Positions 57,893-64,000 of a stretch of DNA of 64,000 nt are shown in pieces (position 1 is the first letter of the stretch; every line of letters starts with the position of its first letter). Below the pieces are notes generated by a model. That model did no database searches, was not told where the DNA came from, and saw only the letters and a list, made by a program, of their open reading frames with translations. Made by a program: the position numbers and the translations under genes. Source of the stretch: Proteobacteria bacterium SG_bin6 (GTDB lineage Bacteria > Pseudomonadota > Alphaproteobacteria > Sphingomonadales > Sphingomonadaceae); assembly GCA_002083435.1 (NCBI GenBank), contig LWDJ01000014.1, forward strand, positions 41,393 to 105,392, given 5' to 3'.

Positions 57893-58939
57893 GTGGCCAA
57901 AGCACCCGCGCGCCCCGCCAAGAGCGAACCGCTCACTCCCAATCGCGAACGTCCCAACGAACCCCGGCGCTATCAGGCGTCGCGCGACGAACTGCTCGAA
58001 TTCTACAAGCAGATGCTGCTGATCCGCCGTTTCGAGGAGAAGGCCGGCCAGCTTTACGGGCTGGGGCTGATCGGCGGCTTCTGCCACCTCTATATCGGCC
58101 AGGAAGCCGTCGCGGTGGGCCTGCAATCGGCGCTGTCGGACAAGGACAGCGTCATCACCGGCTATCGCGATCACGGCCATATGCTGCTTTGCGGTATTCC
58201 GCCCAAGGACGTGATGGCCGAGCTGACCGGTCGCGCCGCCGGTATTTCCAAGGGCAAGGGCGGCTCGATGCACATGTTCAGCGTCGAACATAAATTCTAT
58301 GGCGGGCACGGCATCGTCGGCGCGCAGGTGTCGCTCGGCACGGGCCTGGGCTTCGCGCACAAATACGCGAACGACGGTGGTGCGTGTCTTGCTTACTTCG
58401 GCGATGGCGCGGCGAACCAGGGCCAGGTCTATGAAAGCTTCAACATGGCCGAGCTGTGGAAGCTGCCGGTGATCTATGTGATCGAGAACAACCAGTACGC
58501 GATGGGCACCAGCGTCAATCGCGCCTCGGCCGAGGATCAGCTGTTCCGCCGGGGCGAGAGCTTCCGCATCCCGGGCATCCAGGTCGACGGCATGGACGTG
58601 CTCGCCTGTCGCGGCGCGGCCGAGGAAGCGCTCGCCTGGGTGCGCGCCGGCAAGGGGCCGATCATCCTCGAGATGAAGACCTATCGCTACCGGGGGCACT
58701 CGATGTCCGACCCGGCGAAGTATCGCAGCCGCGAGGAAGTGCAGGCGGTGCGCGACAAGTCCGATCCGATCGAGGCGGCCAAGAAGGAGCTGGAATCGCT
58801 CGGCATCGCCGAGGCCGATCTGAAGGCGGTCGAACAGGAAATCCGCCGGGTGGTGAACGAGGCCGCCGATTTCGCCGAAAGCACCCCCGAACCCGATCCG
58901 GCCGAGCTGTACACCGACGTGTTGGTGGAGACTTATTGA
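57893..58939 (+). CDS. pdhA: Pyruvate dehydrogenase E1 component, alpha subunit
   Basis: A 348-residue E1-alpha starting at GTG 57893, with CAGGAAAGG upstream. It decarboxylates pyruvate with thiamine diphosphate in the PDH complex. The TPP motif is GDGAANQGQVYESFNMAELW, ending at IENNQYAMGTS. The phosphorylation-loop-like TYRYRGHSMSDPAKYRSR is conserved. The N-terminal 35 residues are Pro/Arg-rich, as in other alphaproteobacterial E1-alpha. It lies 1 bp from pdhB, so the pair is translated together. Confidence 0.96.
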   Translation: MAKAPARPAKSEPLTPNRERPNEPRRYQASRDELLEFYKQMLLIRRFEEKAGQLYGLGLIGGFCHLYIGQEAVAVGLQSALSDKDSVITGYRDHGHMLLCGIPPKDVMAELTGRAAGISKGKGGSMHMFSVEHKFYGGHGIVGAQVSLGTGLGFAHKYANDGGACLAYFGDGAANQGQVYESFNMAELWKLPVIYVIENNQYAMGTSVNRASAEDQLFRRGESFRIPGIQVDGMDVLACRGAAEEALAWVRAGKGPIILEMKTYRYRGHSMSDPAKYRSREEVQAVRDKSDPIEAAKKELESLGIAEADLKAVEQEIRRVVNEAADFAESTPEPDPAELYTDVLVETY

Positions 58940-58940
58940 G

Positions 58941-60314
58941 ATGGCGATCGAACTGAAGATGCCGGCGCTGTCGCCCACGATGGAAGAGGGCACGCTCGCC
59001 AAGTGGCTGGTGAAGGAAGGCGATACGGTGAAATCGGGCGACATCCTCGCCGAGATCGAGACCGACAAGGCGACGATGGAGTTCGAGGCGGTCGATGAAG
59101 GCACGCTGCAGCAGATCCTCGTCGCCGAGGGCACCGACAATGTGAAGGTCGGCACCGTGATCGCGCTGATCGCGGGCGAAGGCGAGGCGGCGGCGCCCGC
59201 CGCGCCCAAGGCGCCCGAGCCGGCCAGCACCCCCGCCGCCGAAGCGCCCCAGCCGCCGGCGACCGGCACCGCCCAGCTCGTCACCGAACGCAAGCCGGTC
59301 GCGGCCGACCCCGAAATCCCGGCGGGCACCGAGATGGTGAAGCTCACCGTCCGCGAGGCACTCCGCGACGCGATGGCCGAGGAGATGCGCCGCGACGAGC
59401 GCGTCTTCGTGATGGGCGAGGAAGTCGCCCAATATCAGGGCGCGTACAAGGTGACGCAGGGCCTGCTCGACGAATTCGGCGACCGCCGGGTGATCGACAC
59501 CCCGATCACCGAATATGGCTTCGCCGGCGTCGGCACCGGCGCGGCGATGGGGGGCCTTCGCCCCATCATCGAGTTCATGACCTTCAACTTCGCGATGCAG
59601 GCGATCGACCACATCGTGAACTCGGCGGCCAAGACCAATTACATGAGCGGCGGGCAGATGCGCTGCCCGATCGTGTTCCGCGGCCCCAACGGCGCCGCGA
59701 GCCGGGTGGCGGCGCAGCACAGCCAGAATTACGGGCCGTGGTATGCGAGCGTGCCCGGCCTGATCGTGATCGCGCCCTATGACGCGGCCGACGCCAAGGG
59801 GCTGCTCAAGGCCGCGATCCGCAGCGAAGACCCGGTCGTGTTCCTGGAGAATGAGCTGCTCTACGGCCGCAGCTTCGAAGTGCCCAAGCTCGACGATCAT
59901 GTGCTGCCGATCGGCAAGGCGCGGATCGTGCGCCCCGGCAAGGACGTGACCATCGTCAGCTATTCGATCGGCGTCGGCGTCGCGCTCGAAGCGGCGGAGA
60001 AGCTGGCGGGCGAGGGGATCGATGCCGAGGTGATCGACCTGCGCACGCTGCGCCCGCTCGACAAGCGCACCGTGCTCGCGAGCCTCGCCAAGACCAACCG
60101 TATGGTGGTGGTGGAAGAAGGTTGGCCTACCTGCTCGATCGCGAGCGAGCTCATGGCGATCGCGATGGAGGAGGGGTTCGACGACTTGGACGCCCCCGTC
60201 CAGCGCGTCACCGACGAGGATGTGCCGCTGCCCTATGCCGCCAATCTCGAAAAGCTCGCGCTGATCGACGCCGCGCGGGTGGTGAGCGCGGCGAAGAAGG
60301 TGTGCTACCGCTGA
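58941..60314 (+). CDS. pdhB: Pyruvate dehydrogenase E1 component, beta subunit with fused lipoyl domain
   Basis: A 457-residue fusion. Residues 1-80 are a lipoyl domain: ELKMPALSPTMEEGTLAKWL and EIETDKATMEFEAVDEGTLQ, with the lipoate Lys in DKA. An Ala/Pro linker (about 85-125, AAPAAPKAPEPASTPAAEAP) leads to the E1-beta transketolase-like domain: VREALRDAMAEEMRRDERVF, MGEEVAQYQGAYKVTQGL, then RVIDTPITEYGFAGVGTGAA. Such lipoyl-E1-beta fusions are characteristic of alphaproteobacteria. The E2 and E3 genes are not in the window. It ends 13 bp from the TadE gene (convergent). Confidence 0.96.
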   Translation: MAIELKMPALSPTMEEGTLAKWLVKEGDTVKSGDILAEIETDKATMEFEAVDEGTLQQILVAEGTDNVKVGTVIALIAGEGEAAAPAAPKAPEPASTPAAEAPQPPATGTAQLVTERKPVAADPEIPAGTEMVKLTVREALRDAMAEEMRRDERVFVMGEEVAQYQGAYKVTQGLLDEFGDRRVIDTPITEYGFAGVGTGAAMGGLRPIIEFMTFNFAMQAIDHIVNSAAKTNYMSGGQMRCPIVFRGPNGAASRVAAQHSQNYGPWYASVPGLIVIAPYDAADAKGLLKAAIRSEDPVVFLENELLYGRSFEVPKLDDHVLPIGKARIVRPGKDVTIVSYSIGVGVALEAAEKLAGEGIDAEVIDLRTLRPLDKRTVLASLAKTNRMVVVEEGWPTCSIASELMAIAMEEGFDDLDAPVQRVTDEDVPLPYAANLEKLALIDAARVVSAAKKVCYR

Positions 60315-60327
60315 GGCGCCGCCACGG

Positions 60328-60969
60328 TCAGCAAGTGGCGATCGTGGCGCCTTCGGTGTTGTAGATCTGGGTCAAGTCGCGGCGGTCGCGCACCGCCATC
60401 GCGGCGGTGTCGGTGAAGGTCAGGGTCGGCAGCAGCGCGGTGGTGATCAGCGGCTGATATTCGTAATAGACCTCGACGAACATCGTCGCGTTATCGTCCT
60501 GCGCGGTCACCTGGCGACCGCTGGGGCCCATGCCGTCAAGATCGGTCTGCCCGGCGGTGCCATATTGGCGGGTGTAATTGGTTTTCGCGCCATAGCAGCG
60601 TTGCCAGACGATCTTGTACTTGTTCGTGGTGTTGGGGTTGGCCATCGGTTCAAGATCAGACAGAACGACCCGGCCCCGCTGGGCGAGATTCAAGGTGCCC
60701 GATTGCTGGTTGGCGCCGATGAACAGATCGTTGATGTCGGTCTCGGTTATCGTCTTGGCGGCGAGCTGACTGCCGGTGCCGATCCGCGCCGCGTCGTCGA
60801 CGATGCGCAACGCAAGCTGGCTCACCCGCATCCGCACGGTGATGTAGTTGGCGAACTCCGCGCCCGTTAGGCCGAGCAGCAGGATAATCGGCGTGACGAA
60901 CGCAAATTCGACCAGCGCCAGGCCGCGCTCGTCGCGTGCCAGCCGGGAAACGAGTGGGCGCCGCGTCAT
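60328..60969 (-). CDS. TadE/TadG family pilus-assembly protein
   Basis: A 213-residue protein; the start at 60969 (ATGA overlap with the upstream gene) gives MTRRPLVSRLARDERGLALV. DERGLALVEFAFVTPIILLL is the TadE signature: positively charged N-tail, a Glu at +5 of the helix and a hydrophobic stretch, resembling a prepilin-like anchor. The rest is a periplasmic/extracellular domain without recognised motifs; ATIATC ends the protein. Third gene of the trio. Confidence 0.82.
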   Translation of the reverse strand: MTRRPLVSRLARDERGLALVEFAFVTPIILLLGLTGAEFANYITVRMRVSQLALRIVDDAARIGTGSQLAAKTITETDINDLFIGANQQSGTLNLAQRGRVVLSDLEPMANPNTTNKYKIVWQRCYGAKTNYTRQYGTAGQTDLDGMGPSGRQVTAQDDNATMFVEVYYEYQPLITTALLPTLTFTDTAAMAVRDRRDLTQIYNTEGATIATC

Positions 60970-61571
60970 GGGCAATTCCGCACCACCGGGGCGCCATAGC
61001 TGCCCTGGTCTCCATAAGGTTGGTTGGCGAGCACCGTGGTCGCGGTCAGTACTTTGGCGTCGCCGTTGCTCAGACCGAACAAGCGCCACATCGGGATCAG
61101 CGGAGCGTATCGCACGGTAGCGGTGTAGACGACCTTGTCCTTCGCGCCGCCCTGGCCGCTGTCGCCACCATCGGCATCCCAGACGCTGTTGTTATTGGCG
61201 TCGGTATAGGGTTCGCCATTGTCGCAACGACCATCGCCATCCGTGTCGGTCCAAGACTCCGCGCGTGCGGCGGCCGCCTGGGAGAAGGTGCGATAATAGC
61301 GCCGGCTGAAGTTGACGGTGGCGTCCACCGCCAGCGCCTGAACCTGATTGCGCACCTTGGTGTCGATACTGGCGGCGGCGCCTGCGTCCTGCGCGCTTTC
61401 GAGTGTCGAATCGCGCGCCGCCTTCTGCAGGATGCCCTGCAGCACCGCGCGCATGTAGAGATCATGCCCCAGGTCGAACGCGCCGAGCAGCATCAGCACG
61501 AATGCCGGCGCGATCAGGCCGAACTCCATGAGGGTCGCGCCTCGATTCTCCTCAACGAAGCGGCGAATCAT
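60966..61571 (-). CDS. TadE-like pilus-assembly protein with Ca2+-loop insertion
   Basis: A 201-residue protein; the start at 61571 overlaps the upstream stop (ATGA). RRFVEENRGATLMEFGLIAP and the following hydrophobic AFVLMLLGAFDLG show the TadE pattern (Glu16 at helix start). Residues 109-133 read DTDGDGRCDNGEPYTDANNN then SVWDAD, an Asp/Asn-rich pattern like dockerin/EF-hand Ca2+ loops (61173-61247). The C-terminal YTATVRYAPLIPMWRLFGLS is shared with TadE proteins. Middle gene of the operon. Confidence 0.8.
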   Translation of the reverse strand: MIRRFVEENRGATLMEFGLIAPAFVLMLLGAFDLGHDLYMRAVLQGILQKAARDSTLESAQDAGAAASIDTKVRNQVQALAVDATVNFSRRYYRTFSQAAAARAESWTDTDGDGRCDNGEPYTDANNNSVWDADGGDSGQGGAKDKVVYTATVRYAPLIPMWRLFGLSNGDAKVLTATTVLANQPYGDQGSYGAPVVRNCP

Positions 61572-63385
61572 TGCGTGAGCCTCAACTGCGAGATCTGGTT
61601 GGCGATCGACGCGAACGTTGTTTGCAAGCTCGCCGAGTCGCGCGCGGTGAAGTAACGATTTGGCGTCGCGCAATCCGACAGTCGCTGCTCGGTGGCCGCG
61701 TTCGAGCCCGAGCCGAACGAAATCACCCAGAGCGTGATATTCTTGTTCTTCACCGCCTTGCACAGCGCGGCGAAGCGGGCGTTCACCTGGTTGTTCAAAT
61801 CGGTATTGCTGGGCGGCGAATTCTGGTCGGTTTGCCGACGATCGAACCACGGCATGCCATAGGCCGCGTAATCGGTGCTCGACGTGTTGGTGTCGCCATC
61901 GGTCATGAAGATCATGTGCCGCTCGATCTCGCCACCCAGCGGGGTCAGGCGATTCTCGCTGGCGAAGATGCCATCGGGCGACATCAGTCGCGCACCCCAC
62001 AGGATGCCGATGTCGTGATAGGTGTTCCCGCTCGGCGTCAGGCTATCGACATAGCTTTCAAAGCCGCTGGCGCTTGGCCATGCTTGCAGTTTCCGGGCCG
62101 CCGTCGGGCAGGAATAGGGCACGTTATTGTAATAGTTATCGGCCGTGTTCGCCTCATTGTTGTTCAGTTCGTCCCAAGTTGTCAAAACGTTGCGCGCGTA
62201 GATCAGGCCCGGCAACGCGAAGCCCCATTGGGTGTTTGGATCGCTCGTGGGCACCATGTCGATATCGAGATCGTTGGCCGCCGAGGGAATGGGATCGTAG
62301 TTCGTGGCGCGCACCGTCTTGCGCTCTTCGATGCAGCCATCCCAGGTGATCGTCTTATTGGTCGGCGTCGTCGATCCGGACGCCGAGTTGCCGATTTGCA
62401 ATGTGAAACTGCCATTGAACCCAGAACCGTTCTTCAGCACGGATACGTTCACATTCTGCAGTTTATACTGCCACCGTGCTCCAAAATCTGAATATTCGTG
62501 AAAACAAAGCCAGCCATAATTATTGTACCAATTTTTCGTAACGCGCCACTGACGCGTTGCCGTATTGGTGTTGGCGGTGCAGTTTCCCGATCTGCTCGGG
62601 TAAGTATAGTTGTAGGCGATGAACGACGTCCAACCTGAATTGTTGAGATACGAGCGCGTCTGATAATCCCAGGTATCGGCGAAATAGCTGGGCGGCAGCA
62701 GCCGGCCGACATTCACATTGCTGGCATAGGGCACGAAACCGAAGCGCACTTGCACCTGGCTGCCGGTGCCGCCCGAGGGCGCGCCGGTCGCGCAGTTCGC
62801 CGTCGTATCCAGCCGGGCGACGATTTCATAGAAACACTTCACCGCCGTGCGCAGACCCTCGATCTTGGTCTGCGTGTCGGTGCTGACCGCCTTCTCCGCC
62901 ATCGAGCCGGTGGTATCGAGCACGAACATGATGTCGGTATTGGGCAGCCGCAGTTCGGCGTCGCAGGTGACGGTGATCGTCTGATCCGGCACCGCGAGCA
63001 CTTTCATCAGCGTCATCGGCACGGTGGCCGACGCGGTGCCGCTCACCTTGCCGGCATTTTCGCTGAAGTTATAGGTGAGGCCGGAGGTGCCGAAGGCGCC
63101 GGTCGCGAAATTGGCGGCGAAGAACCGGCGCGCGGTGGCGTTGGGGGCGCCGCTGTTCTGGCTCCACTGGCCGCCGCCCATCGCCTTGCGCCCGGCAAGC
63201 GTCCCCGCGTCGCAGGCATGTTGCAACCGCGCCCTGGTGAGGTACATGCGCGCGCCGTCGACTGCGCCGCCCAGCATCCCGCACAGCGGCACCAGCGCCG
63301 CCGCGGTGATCGCCAGCGTGTTGCCGCGGACATCGCGCGCCAATCGGCTCAGCCAGCTCTTGCTCTGTTGCTGCTCTGCCATCAT
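61568..63385 (-). CDS. TadG-like protein with von Willebrand A domain
   Basis: A 605-residue protein (two adjacent ATGs at 63385 and 63382). The N-terminal DVRGNTLAITAAALVPLCGM then LGGAVDGARMYLTRARLQHA is the Tad-type membrane segment with a pilin-like domain. From about 150, TDIMFVLDTTGSMAEK has the MIDAS-like DTTGS (157-161) of a VWA domain, and HMIFMTDGDTN gives a further metal-loop Asp. A large insertion (about 255-360; 62300-62620) is AT-richer than the rest. TadG-like VWA proteins act in Flp-pilus/Tad biogenesis; no flp, cpa or secretin genes are in the window. Confidence 0.85.
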   Translation of the reverse strand: MMAEQQQSKSWLSRLARDVRGNTLAITAAALVPLCGMLGGAVDGARMYLTRARLQHACDAGTLAGRKAMGGGQWSQNSGAPNATARRFFAANFATGAFGTSGLTYNFSENAGKVSGTASATVPMTLMKVLAVPDQTITVTCDAELRLPNTDIMFVLDTTGSMAEKAVSTDTQTKIEGLRTAVKCFYEIVARLDTTANCATGAPSGGTGSQVQVRFGFVPYASNVNVGRLLPPSYFADTWDYQTRSYLNNSGWTSFIAYNYTYPSRSGNCTANTNTATRQWRVTKNWYNNYGWLCFHEYSDFGARWQYKLQNVNVSVLKNGSGFNGSFTLQIGNSASGSTTPTNKTITWDGCIEERKTVRATNYDPIPSAANDLDIDMVPTSDPNTQWGFALPGLIYARNVLTTWDELNNNEANTADNYYNNVPYSCPTAARKLQAWPSASGFESYVDSLTPSGNTYHDIGILWGARLMSPDGIFASENRLTPLGGEIERHMIFMTDGDTNTSSTDYAAYGMPWFDRRQTDQNSPPSNTDLNNQVNARFAALCKAVKNKNITLWVISFGSGSNAATEQRLSDCATPNRYFTARDSASLQTTFASIANQISQLRLTQ

Positions 63386-63483
63386 GCCCCGGTCACGAAT
63401 CCTTTGGAGTGCGCCTTGCACCGACACCTGTTGCCCCTGCCTAACCATTTCGGGTTAAGGCGATCTTTAAGCAGCGTTCCCGC

Positions 63484-64000
63484 GTGACGCCGGCCGATCC
63501 CACCCGCCGGCTGGCGCTCGCCTATGCGCCGCGCGCGAGCCGTGCCGGGCTGGCGGCGCTGCTCGCGCTCGACGATACGCTGGCGGCCGCCCTGCGGCTC
63601 GGGCGCGATCCGGCGGTGCGGCAGCTGCGCCTGACCTGGTGGTACGAAGCGCTCGGCCGGCTCGATACCGCGCCACCGCCGCCCGAGCCGCTGCTCCAGG
63701 CGCTCGCCGCCGAGCTGCTGCCGCGCGGGGTGCGCGGGGCCGAGCTCGCCGCGCTGACCGACGGGTGGGAGGTGCTGCTCAACCCCGATCCGCTGAGCGA
63801 GGCGGGGCTGCTCGCTTACGCCGAAGGGCGGGGGCGGGTGTTCACGCTCGCCGCGCGCGTGCTGAGGCGCGCGGGGGCGGGGGTGACGTCAGCGGGGCAG
63901 GGCTGGGCGCTGGCCGAACTGGCCGGGCATGTCAGCCGTGCCGAGGAAGCGCGGGCGGCGGCGGCGCTGGCGGCGCCGTTGCTCGCGGCGGGGCTGCGCG
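63484..64000 (+). CDS. Squalene/phytoene synthase-family protein (5' part)
   Basis: The first 172 codons; the gene runs off the right edge. It starts at GTG 63484: VTPADPTRRLALAYAPRASR, then AALLALDDTLAAALR and QLRLTWWYEALGRLDTAPPP. LRLxWWxExL with an upstream Arg-rich stretch is the usual N-terminal pattern of trans-isoprenyl-diphosphate (squalene/phytoene) synthases. The first Asp-rich DXXXD motif expected before it is weak (LDDTLA), which fits the catalytically degenerate NDUFAF6-like branch. It is divergent from the TadG gene, with about 98 bp between starts. Confidence 0.68.
   Translation, partial: MTPADPTRRLALAYAPRASRAGLAALLALDDTLAAALRLGRDPAVRQLRLTWWYEALGRLDTAPPPPEPLLQALAAELLPRGVRGAELAALTDGWEVLLNPDPLSEAGLLAYAEGRGRVFTLAARVLRRAGAGVTSAGQGWALAELAGHVSRAEEARAAAALAAPLLAAGLR

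Overview
The window is high-GC chromosomal DNA of an alphaproteobacterium, most likely a Sphingomonas-like member of the Sphingomonadales. The gene families and neighbourhoods support this: a short ModC, a pyruvate dehydrogenase E1-beta with a fused lipoyl domain, a Tim44-domain protein beside MltA and Smr, DUF4170, DUF6916 and PGPGW proteins, and a TadE/TadG trio. Most genes are housekeeping or envelope genes, packed tightly with many 4-nt stop/start overlaps. I see no rRNA, tRNA, CRISPR array, insertion sequence or replication origin.

Layout, left to right. 1-7075: a cut-off solute-binding lipoprotein, a secreted oligopeptidase B-type peptidase, and the amino-sugar genes glmS and glmU with a VapBC-type toxin-antitoxin pair between them, then gph. 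7108-9477: a compositionally different, lower-GC block of three exported proteins (Sel1 repeats, glycine zipper, ClpP/SDH fold). 9594-14060: lepA, a phasin and the molybdate importer modABC. 14078-24267: a DUF4136 lipoprotein, trpS, murJ, secB, a Tim44-domain protein, mltA, smr, a GGDEF-EAL protein and a two-gene ABC exporter. 24236-30010: dapE, a cupin, a GST, and the conserved rpmH-rnpA-yidD-yidC-engB operon, whose rpmH lies wholly inside the only canonical rnpA reading frame. 30079-33861: comM, DUF805, a GNAT enzyme, DUF6916 and a phage-tail-collar protein.

34211-44182 is the most striking object: one 9,972-bp gene for a 3,323-residue mosaic autotransporter made of IPT/TIG, putative-Ig and proline-linked Ig-like repeats ahead of a C-terminal beta-barrel. 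It contains a perfect 123-bp internal duplication.

44480-57258: pyrF, a LapA-domain protein, a CcdC-like membrane protein, a DUF938 methyltransferase, a UvrD/PcrA helicase, a GT4 glycosyltransferase, a Pit phosphate transporter, a rhomboid protease, a secreted esterase, DUF4170, a four-gene YqjD/YqjE-like envelope cluster and enolase. 57289-64000: an inverted pair of REP-like palindromes, ftsB, pdhA, pdhB, a TadE/TadE/VWA-TadG operon and the start of a squalene/phytoene synthase-family gene that runs off the right edge.

Functionally the window is dominated by cell-envelope work: peptidoglycan precursors (glmS, glmU, murJ, dapE, mltA), protein export and membrane insertion (secB, yidC, yidD, Tim44), surface proteins (the autotransporter and the Tad-like proteins), and central carbon metabolism (eno, pdhAB). 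Start codons were chosen from family length, Shine-Dalgarno position and overlap geometry. Functions are inferred from recognised motifs, not from database searches.
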